Position numbers and translations under genes: made by a program. 63,259 nt of DNA from Candidatus Onthenecus intestinigallinarum (lineage in GTDB: Bacteria > Bacillota > Clostridia > Christensenellales > Aristaeellaceae): assembly GCA_018713325.1 (NCBI GenBank), contig DVFJ01000021.1, positions 1-63,259 of the forward strand, in the 5' to 3' direction. Shown here piece by piece: positions 23,378 through 35,787 of the stretch. Position 1 is the first letter of the stretch, and each line of letters opens with the position of its first letter. The notes under the pieces were generated by a model. That model saw nothing but the letters and a program-made list of their open reading frames with translations. It did no database searches and was not told the origin of the DNA.

Positions 23378-24833
23378 GGCGAAGGATGCGCGCGCCCGCG
23401 AGCGCAGGCGCAGGGTTCGCGAGCGCAAGGCGCGAGCGCAGGCGGCGCGCAGGGAACGCAGGCGCGCGAGAGAGAACGCGCGCAGGGCGCGCAGGCGCGA
23501 GGCGATAAGCCGCGGCGACAACCTGTTCAACCGCCTGAGCGGGCGCACGCATCGCGCGGCTGTGCAGACCGTCAGCCGCATCCGCCTGTCGCTGGGCCTG
23601 CGCATCTCGTTCAACTATGCGCGGCTCCTGATGAAGATGTGCGTCACGGAGCTGCTGGTCTTTCTCGTGCTGGCGGCCGGGCTGGAGCTGTCCGTGCTCC
23701 CGCGCGACGCGCAGCGCGTGGCTGCGGGCGAGCAGAGCGCGCTGCCCGCCGTGCGCGCGCAGGCGCTGGACGAGCGCCCGGCCGATTGGCTGCGGTTGGG
23801 CGGTCGCCTGGGCGGGCTGGAGGGCGTGTCGTTGGACGACGGCGCGCCGCGTCTGACGCTGACGTATGCGGCGCAGGGCCGCTATGTCGTGTACGACCTG
23901 ACCTGGCACGTGGCGGGCGCGCTGGCGCTGTCAGTACTGCTGCTGGCGCTGGACGCGCTGCGGGCAACGCGCTTTCTGTTCGCGGGCCGGCGTATCAACG
24001 CGCATGTCCTGGAGCCCATCGACGAGATCACGGCGCTGGCGCAGAAGCTGTCGGTCAACGACCTGGGCCGGCGCATCAACGTCGAGGGCACAAAGAACGA
24101 GCTGAAGGACCTGGCCGCGGTCATCAATGAGATGCTGGACCGCATCGAGCTGGCCTACAACGGGCAAAAGCAGTTCGTCTCCGACGCCTCGCACGAGCTG
24201 CGCACGCCCATCGCGGTCATCCAGGGCTATGCGGATTTGCTCGACCGCTGGGGCAAGGACAACCCGCAGGTGCGCGACGAGGCGATCGCGGCGATCCGCA
24301 GCGAGGCGCAGAACATGAAGGAGCTGGTGGAAAAGCTGCTCTTTCTGGCACGGCACGACAAGAAGACGCTGCGGCTCAAGCCGGAGCGGTTCGACGCGCG
24401 CGACCTGGTCGAGGAGACGCTGCGCGAGACGGAGCTGATCGCAGGCGCGCGCCGGGTGCAGACTGGCCGGCTGGACGCCGCGCTCGTGCAGGCGGACCGC
24501 GGCGCGCTCAAGCAGGCGCTGCGCATCCTGCTGGACAACGCGGTCAAGTACACGCCGGAGGGCGGGACGATCACGCTGGCCTGCGAGGCCGGGCCGGATA
24601 GCGCCGCGCTGTCGGTGTCGGATACGGGCATGGGCATCTCCGCCAGCGAGCTGAATGCGATCTTCGACCGGTTCTACCGCGCGGATGCCGCGCGCTCGGG
24701 CGAGACGCCGGGCCATGGCCTGGGTCTGTCCATCCTCAAGATCATTGTGCTGAGCAGCGGCGGCAAGATCCGCGTGCGCTCGGCGCTGGGCAGGGGATCG
24801 ACGTTTACCATCCTGCTGCCCAGGGTGCGCTGA
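23367..24833 (+). CDS. Sensor histidine kinase with Arg-rich N-terminal extension
   Basis: A 488-residue membrane kinase, partner of the OmpR-type regulator. The first 70 residues are extremely basic (runs such as RERRRRVRERKARAQAARRE) and lie on the cytoplasmic side before the first membrane segment (about 75-97, ELLVFLVLAAGLEL). A 60-residue extracytoplasmic loop and a second segment (WHVAGALALSVLLLALDAL) follow. Then come a HAMP-like region (VLEPIDEITALAQKL), the HisKA box FVSDASHELRTPIAVIQGYA with His276, the N box DNAVKYTPEGG, G1 DTGMGIS and G2 GHGLGLSILK. ATG 23367 overlaps the regulator gene. The basic tail is unusual for this kinase class. Confidence 0.93.
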   Translation: MRNEAKDARARERRRRVRERKARAQAARRERRRARENARRARRREAISRGDNLFNRLSGRTHRAAVQTVSRIRLSLGLRISFNYARLLMKMCVTELLVFLVLAAGLELSVLPRDAQRVAAGEQSALPAVRAQALDERPADWLRLGGRLGGLEGVSLDDGAPRLTLTYAAQGRYVVYDLTWHVAGALALSVLLLALDALRATRFLFAGRRINAHVLEPIDEITALAQKLSVNDLGRRINVEGTKNELKDLAAVINEMLDRIELAYNGQKQFVSDASHELRTPIAVIQGYADLLDRWGKDNPQVRDEAIAAIRSEAQNMKELVEKLLFLARHDKKTLRLKPERFDARDLVEETLRETELIAGARRVQTGRLDAALVQADRGALKQALRILLDNAVKYTPEGGTITLACEAGPDSAALSVSDTGMGISASELNAIFDRFYRADAARSGETPGHGLGLSILKIIVLSSGGKIRVRSALGRGSTFTILLPRVR

Positions 24834-24860
24834 CGGGACCGTAAGGGTCCCGCCTTTTTT
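24834..24860 (+). terminator. Terminator of the two-component operon
   Basis: A 7-bp perfect stem (24834-24840 with 24846-24852) followed by a run of six T residues at 24855-24860. Confidence 0.8.
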
Positions 24861-24883
24861 GGCTTTCGCCGCAAGGCGGGCTG

Positions 24884-24892
24884 TGGTATAAT
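24884..24892 (+). promoter_or_regulatory. Extended -10 promoter of dnaE
   Basis: A perfect TATAAT at 24887-24892 with TG at 24884-24885 and no good -35. It overlaps an upstream in-frame ATG (24891), which supports the TTG start at 24927 for dnaE. Confidence 0.65.
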
Positions 24893-24926
24893 GAGAGGTA
24901 AACCCGACGAATGGGAGGGATGCGAC

Positions 24927-28478
<3,552 letters not shown>

Positions 28479-30047
28479 CGCCCGGGCGCGCGCGGCCGCG
28501 CCGCACAGCCCGTAGGCCGCGTAGGGCAGGAGCATCAGAAAGTACGGCAGGATGTACAGCGCTTTGGCCTCGAACAGCATGTGATACAGCCCGCCCCCAA
28601 AGACCGTGAGCGCCAGCGGCAGGTGGAGCAGTCCGCCGCCGCGCGAGAGGCGCAGCAGGCCCAGCGCGGCGCACAGGTAGACGAGCGTCTGCAGCACGTT
28701 CATCCAGCCCTCCAGCAGCGGATTGAGGCGTCCTTCCTGAAGGGAGCGGACCAACCGTGGCAGAGAAATCTCGTGGCCGGAAATTCGATTGACCCACACG
28801 CTCTGGAAGGTCGGCTCGATCCACTGGCTGAGCAGCTTGTCGGGCAGGAAGTGCAGAAAGCGCGAGGGGGCGTGCACATAGCCGTACAGGCTGTCGATGA
28901 TGTCCTGCACGCCTTCCTGCGTCGCCACCTGCGCGTCCGCGCCGTTTTCGACATAGGTGTAGTACGAATAGCCGTCATACCAGCCGCTGGCGCGCGAGAA
29001 CTGCTCGTGCAGGCCCATCGCCAGCCACAGGATCATCGGCTGACCGCCGCGAAAGTCCGCGCCCGTGCGCAGGCCGTACAGCGCGCTGACGCCGCGCTGC
29101 GCGCACACGGGCGCCGCCAGCACCAGCGCGGCGGCGAGCCACGCGATCAGCCGGCGTCCGCGCCCCGTGCGCAGCGCGCGAAGCGAAAGCGTGATCGCCA
29201 TGGCCAGCGCGCCGATGAGGCAGTTGTACTTGAGCACAACGGCAAGCGACAGGCACGCGACACCCACGGCGAACGGTGCGCGCCGCCCCGTGTGCAGGAA
29301 GGCGGTCAGCCGCTCCAGGGCCACGAGCATGCACGCCAGGCCCGTCAGGTTGCCGTATACGAACGTACACATCAGCGCGGGCTGCACACAGCCCGCGCCC
29401 AGCAGCAGCACGCAGGCCTGCGCCTCGCGCCCGAACAGCCGGCCCGTCAGCGCGTAGAGCGCGCACAGGATCGCGCACAGCGCCAGCGCGTTGACCAGCT
29501 GCGCGGCCAGCACTGCGCCGCCGCCGAACAGGCGCACCAGCGCCTCCAGCAGGGCGGTGTAGCCCAGCTGATAGGGGAAGATGCGCAGGTAGGACGTGGG
29601 TGATTGTACAAAGGTCAGATTGCCCTGAGCAAATCTTTGCGCGGCGGCTAACAGCTCTGCGGCGTCTGCAACAGGCCTTACACGCACGGCAAGCACCCAG
29701 GCGCACGCGAACGCGGCGTGCGCGCCCAGCACGCAAAGGGCCGTCACGCGCAGCGCAGGGCCCGACAGGCGGCGGGTCGAGGCGCCCATGAGCAGCAGAA
29801 GCGCCAGCAGCGAAGGCATGGTCCAGTACAGCGCGTCCCATTCATAGTGCGAGTATTCATAGGTATAGCGCCCGAAGTCAAACCGGTCCAGCATACAGGA
29901 ACCGAGCAGCGCGGCGGCAAAGAGTAGGCCGAATATCGCGCCCAGCGACGCAAAGAGCAGGCGCTCGGGACGAAGATCGCGGTTCATGAAATAGCCTCCT
30001 TTGTGTCGACGGTGGAACAAGAGATGAATTGAAATCTTTTCCATGCC

Positions 30048-30077
30048 AGTATACACATGCGCAGGGGGAACTGTCAA
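30048..30077 (-). promoter_or_regulatory. Sigma-A promoter of the membrane glycosyltransferase gene
   Basis: On the minus strand a perfect TTGACA (30077-30072), 18 bp spacer, TATACT (30053-30048). Confidence 0.88.
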
Positions 30078-30123
30078 GCGAGGCCGCGCGCAGAATTTTC
30101 CGCGCCTGATGGGGCGCAACCGC

Positions 30124-30152
30124 TTGACAGAGCGGCCTTCGGCCTGTATACT
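30124..30152 (+). promoter_or_regulatory. Sigma-A promoter of the rpmH operon
   Basis: A perfect TTGACA at 30124-30129, 17 bp spacer, TATACT at 30147-30152, giving a leader of about 85 nt before rpmH. Confidence 0.9.
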
Positions 30153-30244
30153 TAAATAGATTATTGTGGGTTCGAGCGCCGTACAGGCGGCGCGAGTCCA
30201 AATAGAGACAGACAAACATCTTTGTGTAGAAGGAGTGGGACAAC

Positions 30245-30379
30245 ATGTTCAGAACCTATCAGCCCAAGAAGCGCCAGCGTTCCAAGGTGCACGGCTTCCG
30301 CGCGCGCATGTCCACCAAGAACGGTCGCCGCGTGCTCGCCGCCCGCCGCCGTCGTGGCCGCGCGAAGCTCACCGTCTGA
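30245..30379 (+). CDS. rpmH: 50S ribosomal protein L34
   Basis: A 44-residue basic protein of the large ribosomal subunit. The sequence opens [20 protein letters not shown] and continues with [18 protein letters not shown] and KLTV, the complete L34 pattern. The second residue is Phe where Lys is usual. AGGAGTGG lies upstream of ATG 30245. It is the first gene of the conserved rpmH-rnpA-yidD-yidC-jag cluster. It is separated from rnpA by 181 bp, longer than usual, with two GC-rich hairpins in between. Confidence 0.97.
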   Translation: MFRTYQPKKRQRSKVHGFRARMSTKNGRRVLAARRRRGRAKLTV

Positions 30380-30405
30380 TTTTCGCGCGCCCGGTAATGT
30401 GATTT

Positions 30406-30455
30406 CGCCCCTGCGTGCGCGGCACGCGGGGGCGTCGCGCCGGATTCCGGCGCGA
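30406..30455 (+). other. Two adjacent GC-rich hairpins between rpmH and rnpA
   Basis: A 13-bp stem (30406-30418 with 30422-30434, one G-T pair) is followed directly by a 9-bp stem (30435-30443 with 30447-30455). No T run follows either, so they are more likely mRNA stability or processing elements than terminators. Confidence 0.5.
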
Positions 30456-30560
30456 CCGCCAGGCCCGTCGCGACGCGTCAGCGCAAGCGGCGCGGCCGTT
30501 TTTGTCGTATGTGATTTCAGAATTCGCGGCGCGCTTTGACGCGCCCCGGGAGGGCTGTAG

Positions 30561-30899
30561 ATGAAACGGACGTACAGCCTCAGAAAGAACAGCCAGTTTC
30601 AGTATGTGTACAGGCGCGGCAAGTCCTGCGCCTGCCGCGAGCTCGTGCTGCTCTTCGTGCGCGGCCCGCGGATGCAGGTGGGGTTTTCCGTCAGCAAAAA
30701 GGTCGGAAAGGCCGTCGTGCGCAACCGCGTCAAGCGCCGGCTTCGCGAGGCATTCTCCCCCCAGATCCCCATGCTCAAGAGCGGACAATACGTCTTCGTC
30801 GCGCGCGAGGCCGCGGCGGCGGCCGATTTTGCGCACCTGCAGCGCTCGATGAACTACCTGCTGCGCAGGCAGACCCTGTATCGAGAGGAAGCCAAATGA
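30561..30899 (+). CDS. rnpA: Ribonuclease P protein component
   Basis: A 112-residue basic protein that binds RNase P RNA and helps mature the 5' ends of tRNAs. It opens with the usual [21 protein letters not shown]. The RNR signature is complete ([26 protein letters not shown], residues about 39-64). Length is normal. The stop codon overlaps the yidD start (ATGA), so the two are translationally coupled. CGGGAGGG lies upstream of ATG 30561. Confidence 0.97.
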   Translation: MKRTYSLRKNSQFQYVYRRGKSCACRELVLLFVRGPRMQVGFSVSKKVGKAVVRNRVKRRLREAFSPQIPMLKSGQYVFVAREAAAAADFAHLQRSMNYLLRRQTLYREEAK

Positions 30900-31105
30900 A
30901 GCGGTTTCTGCTGTGCCTCATTCGCTTTTACCAGCGCAGCGTCAGCCCGGCGCTGCCGCCCTCGTGCCGCTTTGTGCCCACGTGCTCCGAATATGCGCGC
31001 CAGGCGATCGAAAAATACGGCGCGCGCAGGGGCACGTATCTGGCGGTGCGCAGGCTGCTCAAGTGTCACCCGTTTCACAAGGGCGGGTACGACCCCGTCC
31101 CGTGA
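30896..31105 (+). CDS. yidD: Membrane protein insertion efficiency factor YidD
   Basis: A 69-residue protein that assists YidC-dependent membrane insertion. Complete family pattern: an N-terminal amphipathic helix ([18 protein letters not shown]), the three conserved Cys in [12 protein letters not shown] and [19 protein letters not shown] 30896 overlaps the end of rnpA. It is 78 bp before yidC in the same operon. Confidence 0.95.
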   Translation: MKRFLLCLIRFYQRSVSPALPPSCRFVPTCSEYARQAIEKYGARRGTYLAVRRLLKCHPFHKGGYDPVP

Positions 31106-31183
31106 GGCGTAAAAGGCCCGCGTGCAGGCTGTGACCGGCGCGCATGACCCCATCAATCACATCAAAGGGAGGATTATCCCCGC

Positions 31184-32191
31184 ATGATGGCCCCAATTAA
31201 CAACCTGCTGCTGTCGATCATCAACCTGATCTATAAGGTCATTCCCGACTACGGCTTTGCGATCATCGCCTTTACGCTGCTGATCAAGCTGTGCATCAGC
31301 CCGCTGGACCTCAAGAGCCGCCGCTCCATGAAGCGCATGGCCGACCTGAACCCCAAGATGGAGGCGCTCAAGAAGAAGTACGGCAACGATCAGGAAAAGT
31401 ACAACCAGAAGATGCAGGAGCTCTACGCCAAGGAGAAGATCAACCCCCTCTCCGGCTGCCTGCCGATGCTGCTGTCCTTCCCGATTCTGATCGCCATGTT
31501 CAGCGCGATGCGCACCGTCGCCAACGAGGAACTCGTGCGCCAGTTTCTGACCTTTCAGGCCGATCCGAGCATCGACGTGTCGCTGCTGGCCCAGCCGTTT
31601 TTGTGGATCAAGAACCTGTGGATGCCCGATACGCCCTTTGCGACCGTACTGCCCGATCTGAACAGCCTGCAGGTCATCGGCTATGAGACCTGGAACAGCG
31701 CCAGCCAGCAGCTCGTGGCGCAGGGCATCCTTTCCGCGCCGTTGAACCTGGCCAACCAGAACGCGCTGACCGAGTACATCAACAACGTCGTGGCGCCGTT
31801 CATCGCCTCTGCAGAGTACGCGCCGCATGTGGCTGCGATTTCGCCTGCGTTTGCCAACATCAACTTCATCTTCTTTAGCCTGACGATCTTCAAGGACTTC
31901 AACGGCCTGTACATCCTGCCGGCGCTGGCGGTTGTCTCCCAGATCTTCATGACCCGCATCAGCACCCAGCAGACTGCCCAGACGCAGGCGCAGGGCCAGG
32001 CCAACATGAAGATGATGAACTGGATGTTCGCGGCCATGTCGCTGCTGTTCTGTACGACGTCCAGCGCTGCCTTTTCCCTGTACTGGGTGACCTCTAACGT
32101 CTTTGCCATCATCCAGCAGATCGCCTTTGCCAAGTATTTTGAATGGCAGGACCGTAAGGCCGCCATTGCTGAGGAGGTTGGCATCAAATGA
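31184..32191 (+). CDS. yidC: YidC/Oxa1 membrane protein insertase
   Basis: A 335-residue insertase for inner membrane proteins, five predicted membrane helices (near residues 5-20 and 24-42, 90-108, 225-245, 285-305). The helical hairpin between the first two blocks (MKRMADLNPKMEALKKKYGN, QKMQELYAKEKINPLSGCLP) is the typical cytoplasmic C1 loop. It lacks the N-terminal lipobox common in Bacillus YidC and the large domain of enterobacterial YidC. About 110 residues between helices 3 and 4 are longer than in many Gram-positive members. ATG 31184 or 31187 is used, with GGGAGG upstream. It overlaps jag by four bases. Confidence 0.95.
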   Translation: MMAPINNLLLSIINLIYKVIPDYGFAIIAFTLLIKLCISPLDLKSRRSMKRMADLNPKMEALKKKYGNDQEKYNQKMQELYAKEKINPLSGCLPMLLSFPILIAMFSAMRTVANEELVRQFLTFQADPSIDVSLLAQPFLWIKNLWMPDTPFATVLPDLNSLQVIGYETWNSASQQLVAQGILSAPLNLANQNALTEYINNVVAPFIASAEYAPHVAAISPAFANINFIFFSLTIFKDFNGLYILPALAVVSQIFMTRISTQQTAQTQAQGQANMKMMNWMFAAMSLLFCTTSSAAFSLYWVTSNVFAIIQQIAFAKYFEWQDRKAAIAEEVGIK

Positions 32192-33306
32192 CCAAGACGC
32201 ATGAGTTCTCCGCGAAGACCACCGAGGAAGCGATCAGCGAGGGCCTGCGCCAGCTCGGCTGTACGATCTCGGACGTCCGGGTGGAGGTGCTCGACGAGGG
32301 CGCAAAGGGCCTGTTTGGCCTGTTCGGCTCCAAGCCCGCCCGGGTGCGCCTGACGGTGCTGCGCGAGGAGGACGAGGACGACGGCATGTCCGACATCCTC
32401 AGCTCATTCTCGCTGAACCCGCAGCAGCAACAGCGCCGGCAGCGCCCTGCGCGCAAGGAAGCTCCGGAAAAGGCTGAGGCAGCCCCCAGGGCTGAGACGG
32501 CTCCGAAGGCCGAGACGGCTCCGAAAGCCGAGACGGCTCCGAAGGCCGAGGCGGCTCCGAAGGCCGAGACGGCTCCGAAGGCCGAGACGGCTCCGAAGGC
32601 CGAGGCGGCTCCGAAGGCCGAGGCGGCTCCGAAGGCTGAGGCGGCTCCGAAGGCCGAGGCGGCTTCCAAGGCCGAGGGTAAGCCCGCGAAGGAGGGCCAG
32701 CGTTCCCGCAGCCGTGGCGTGCGTCAGCGTTCGCGCGGCGGTCGTTCGGAGGAGCGCCCGCAGGAGACGGAAACTGTGCGTGCGCAAGTGCCGCTGCGCA
32801 AGCCCATGGAGTTGCCCACGGAGCCGCCGGTTCTGCACGATCCGGAGACGATCGAGGGCCGCGCGCAGAAGTTTCTGATGGACGTGACGGCCCTGATGGG
32901 CGTATCCGTCCAGGTATATGTGGACAAGCAGGAGGACGGAAGCCTGTACGTGCGCATGGTGGGCGACACCTTGGGCATCCTGATCGGCCGGCGCGGCGAG
33001 ACGCTTGACGCGCTGCAGTATCTGACCAGCCTGCAGGTGAACAAGGGCCGCGAGGGCTACACGCGCGTGACGCTCGACACGGAGAACTACCGCGCCAAGC
33101 GGGAGGAGTCGCTGCGCCGCTTGGCCAACCGCATGGCCCAGCGTGCGGTGAAGACGGGCCGCAAGGTCGTGCTCGAGCCGATGAACCCCTACGAGCGGCG
33201 CGTGCTGCATGCGACGCTGCAGGGACATCCGGCTGTGGAGACGCACAGCGAGGGCGAAGAGCCCAACCGGCACGTCGTCATCACGCTCAAGGCGGCGGAA
33301 AAGTAA
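32188..33306 (+). CDS. jag: RNA-binding protein Jag/KhpB
   Basis: A 372-residue KH-R3H protein. The Jag-N domain is at residues 1-55 (EFSAKTTEEAISEGLRQLG, GAKGLFGLFG). Residues 80-215 are a disordered linker containing 11 hexapeptide repeats AE(T/A)APK and an Arg-rich patch. The KH domain (about 215-292) has the GxxG loop in LIGRRGETLDALQYL, and R3H (about 305-372) has the R-x-x-x-H signature in ERRVLHATL. In other Firmicutes Jag binds many RNAs with KhpA and affects cell division. The linker is much longer than usual. It overlaps the yidC stop by four bases and is followed by a terminator. Confidence 0.95.
   Translation: MTKTHEFSAKTTEEAISEGLRQLGCTISDVRVEVLDEGAKGLFGLFGSKPARVRLTVLREEDEDDGMSDILSSFSLNPQQQQRRQRPARKEAPEKAEAAPRAETAPKAETAPKAETAPKAEAAPKAETAPKAETAPKAEAAPKAEAAPKAEAAPKAEAASKAEGKPAKEGQRSRSRGVRQRSRGGRSEERPQETETVRAQVPLRKPMELPTEPPVLHDPETIEGRAQKFLMDVTALMGVSVQVYVDKQEDGSLYVRMVGDTLGILIGRRGETLDALQYLTSLQVNKGREGYTRVTLDTENYRAKREESLRRLANRMAQRAVKTGRKVVLEPMNPYERRVLHATLQGHPAVETHSEGEEPNRHVVITLKAAEK
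32473..32670 (+). repeat. 18-bp tandem repeat in jag, 11 copies
   Basis: Eleven in-frame 18-bp units, most of them GCCGAG(A/G)CGGCTCCGAAG with one or two changes, encode residues 96-161 of Jag. The near identity at third codon positions indicates recent expansion, so copy number may vary between strains. Confidence 0.9.
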
Positions 33307-33319
33307 GCAGAGAAACGCG

Positions 33320-33357
33320 GACGCCCGACGCTCCATTCGGAGCGCCGGGCGTCTTTT
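33320..33357 (+). terminator. Terminator of the rpmH-jag operon
   Basis: An interrupted stem: 33320-33327 with 33346-33353 (8 bp) and 33330-33334 with 33339-33343 (5 bp), followed by TTTT. Confidence 0.8.
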
Positions 33358-33363
33358 CGCAGA

Positions 33364-35658
33364 TCACATCTGCTCCAGGTACATCATCTCCAGCTTCTGG
33401 TCCAGCTCGGCCACCAGCTGCTGTGCGTTGAGCTGGCCGTCCAGGTAGCGCAGGAGCAGGTCGTTCAGCGCCTCGGTGGCGGAGGCGTCCTCCACATTGA
33501 AGAAGAAGTCCGCGTTCAGGCCCAGCGTCATATACGGCGCCAGTTCCCGGAAGTAGCGGATGCCGTCGGGGCTGACGGCCCAGTACGTTGCCTCCAGCAC
33601 GTCCAGCTGCGACTCGTACTGCGCGATGGCGTCCTGTAGCTCACCGACCATGACCGCATCAGCGGTTTCCAGCTGCGCGCTGAGCGCGTCGATCTCGCCC
33701 TGCAACTCCGCCACCTTGTCCTCGTAGTCCGCCGGGCGCGCGGGCTCATCCTCCTGCGGATGCAGCGCAATGCGCATGCGGTCGTCTGGATGCGCGCTGA
33801 CGTACTCCAGGAACTGTACCGCCAGGTCCAGACGCGGGCTGTTGGGGTTGAGCACGTACACCGACAGGCTCGCCTGGATGGCCGGCGTCTCGCCCTCGGT
33901 AAAGACCATCGGCGCGATCGGGCGCTTGCGCGGCGTGGCGTCGTCGCTGACGGTCAGCACGTCCGTCGTCAGCGTGTCGATCAGCGCTTCACGGTTGAGC
34001 GCGGCCATCACGCTGCTCATCAGCTCCTCCGTGGACATCTCCTCCGCGTTCGCTTCGCCCAGATCCATGCCCTCGATCTGCTCCAGCAGCGCCACGAAGG
34101 CCGGCGTATCAAAGCGCAGCGGCGCGTCGTCCGTCGCATACATCAGCGCGTATTGCGTCAGCGCCTGCGAGAGCAGCTGCGTGCCGCCTAGGTAGAGCTG
34201 CGTGTAGCTGTAGTCCGGGTACTGCTCCGCGTATTCCGCCTCCCACAGTGCCAGTTGGCTGAGCAGCTCGCTGAACGTCGTGGGCGTCGGCTGCGTCCAG
34301 CCGACCGCCTCGCAGGCGTCCTCGTTCACCGCCCAGGAGACGAGCTGGAATTGCTGCGGATAGGCGTAGAGCACGCCGTCCATCGTCAGCGCCTGCGCGA
34401 CCTGCGGATACATCGACGCCACATCCGCCTGCAACGCCTCGGACTCGATGGGCGCCAGGTAGTTCTTCTCCATCAGCGGCTGCACGCCCAGCAGCACGTT
34501 GAGCACGTAGATGTCCACATCCGAGGCGCCGGAGAGCATGTCGTTGCGCACGGCTTCGCTGCTCGTCAGCACGCGCGAGGAGTCGAACGTCACCGCCGCG
34601 CCCGTCTCCTCCATGAATGCGCGCGCCGTGTCGTCCATCAGGCCGCCCAGGATCGTCAGCCGCTGCGAGTCCTCGACCTCGCCCGGCGCGCGCAGCACCA
34701 GGCCGTCGTCCCCCTCCACGGCGTAGACGCCGCCGGCAAAGGCTGCCGGGCGCGTCATGCTCGTCGTCACCGGCGCGTAGGCCACGGTCTGCAGCGTGCC
34801 GTCGGGTTGGGCCTGCTTGATCTCGCCCGCGCCCGAGCAGTACAGTGTGTCGCCCTGCGCGTCATAGGCGATGCCGCCCATTTGCGCGCCCAGGCCCGAG
34901 GCGATGTTGCCCGCCGCCGCGCCCTGCGCGTCGATGGCATCCACCACGATGCCCAGGTCCGTGCCCATGCTGTCGGTGATGCGCTGCAGGTCCTGCCAAA
35001 GCACCAGCACGCCGCCATCCTTGTAGGTCGCGATCTCCAGCGCATAGGGCATGGAGAGAACCTCCGAATCGCCCGTCGTCAGGTCAAAGCGCACCAGCTG
35101 CTCCTCGCCCGCAGTGGGTGCGGCGGCGTCATAGGCCAGCATCCACAGGAAGTCTCCGGACCGGCATACGCCGTAGGGCGCATAGGCCGCCAGCTGCGCC
35201 GCATCCAGCCGCGCCTGCGCGTCGATGGCGCCCGCAGCCGTGAAGGGGCCAACCTCGCCGGTCGCGGCGTCAAACCCCCACAGCGTCTCGCCGCCCAGCA
35301 GGCGCACCCCCTGCGGGAGCGCGAAGCGCGCCTCGGCCTCGGCCTCGCCCGGCGTGTAGGCGTACACCGCGCCGCCCGCCACGAAGTACAGCTTTCCCTC
35401 CGCCGCGACGGGGGAAGCGGCGCCGGCGATCAGCGCGTCGCCGTTTGCCTGCGCCTCGACCGCCAGCGGCGCAAACGCGACGGAAGCGGCGTACTGCGCC
35501 GGAGCGGCCGGTCTGGCCGCCGCTTCAACCACCGGCTCGGCCGTCGCTTCGGCCGCCGGCTCAGCCGGCGCGCCGCCCAGCACGATGCCGGAGGCGAGCG
35601 CGCCGCCGCCGCTGAGCGCCAGAAGCAAAGAAAGCAGCACACAGAATACCCGTTTCAT
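33364..35658 (-). CDS. Secreted fusion: propeller-like N-half and extracellular solute-binding C-half
   Basis: A 764-residue exported protein. The signal peptide is MKRVFCVLLSLLLALSGGGA. Residues about 30-330 look like a beta-propeller built from repeated short strands (EGKLYFVAGGAVYAYTPG, YGVCRSGDFLWMLAY, GGVLVLWQDLQRI). From about 345 on the sequence resembles type 1 extracellular solute-binding proteins (LTILGGLMDDTARAFMEETG, VLYAYPQQFQLVSWAVNEDA, TPTTFSELLSQLALWEAEY) with a helical insertion. No Cys is placed for a lipobox. ATG 35658 is preferred (GGGAGG ten bases upstream) over ATG 35667. No permease genes adjoin it, so the ABC partner is elsewhere or it only senses. Confidence 0.7.
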   Translation of the reverse strand: MKRVFCVLLSLLLALSGGGALASGIVLGGAPAEPAAEATAEPVVEAAARPAAPAQYAASVAFAPLAVEAQANGDALIAGAASPVAAEGKLYFVAGGAVYAYTPGEAEAEARFALPQGVRLLGGETLWGFDAATGEVGPFTAAGAIDAQARLDAAQLAAYAPYGVCRSGDFLWMLAYDAAAPTAGEEQLVRFDLTTGDSEVLSMPYALEIATYKDGGVLVLWQDLQRITDSMGTDLGIVVDAIDAQGAAAGNIASGLGAQMGGIAYDAQGDTLYCSGAGEIKQAQPDGTLQTVAYAPVTTSMTRPAAFAGGVYAVEGDDGLVLRAPGEVEDSQRLTILGGLMDDTARAFMEETGAAVTFDSSRVLTSSEAVRNDMLSGASDVDIYVLNVLLGVQPLMEKNYLAPIESEALQADVASMYPQVAQALTMDGVLYAYPQQFQLVSWAVNEDACEAVGWTQPTPTTFSELLSQLALWEAEYAEQYPDYSYTQLYLGGTQLLSQALTQYALMYATDDAPLRFDTPAFVALLEQIEGMDLGEANAEEMSTEELMSSVMAALNREALIDTLTTDVLTVSDDATPRKRPIAPMVFTEGETPAIQASLSVYVLNPNSPRLDLAVQFLEYVSAHPDDRMRIALHPQEDEPARPADYEDKVAELQGEIDALSAQLETADAVMVGELQDAIAQYESQLDVLEATYWAVSPDGIRYFRELAPYMTLGLNADFFFNVEDASATEALNDLLLRYLDGQLNAQQLVAELDQKLEMMYLEQM

Positions 35659-35705
35659 GAATCTCATCCCTCCCAGTGGGGGACCTCGCCCCCTTGGATG
35701 GCTTC

Positions 35706-35734
35706 ATGGTACAGGAACTGTGTGCCGCTGTCAA
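35706..35734 (-). promoter_or_regulatory. Sigma-A promoter of the propeller/solute-binding gene
   Basis: On the minus strand a perfect TTGACA (35734-35729), 17 bp spacer, TACCAT (35711-35706). A GC hairpin lies in the leader. Confidence 0.75.
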
Positions 35735-35787
35735 TGGATAGGCGGTTCAAAGCCGCGTTTTGCCGCTCCAACCCTGCGGCGGGGCGT

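Noticed and set aside
29988-30244. Replication origin next to rpmH
   Set aside because: No dnaA gene, no cluster of TTATNCACA boxes and no A+T-rich unwinding element; only two divergent promoters are found.
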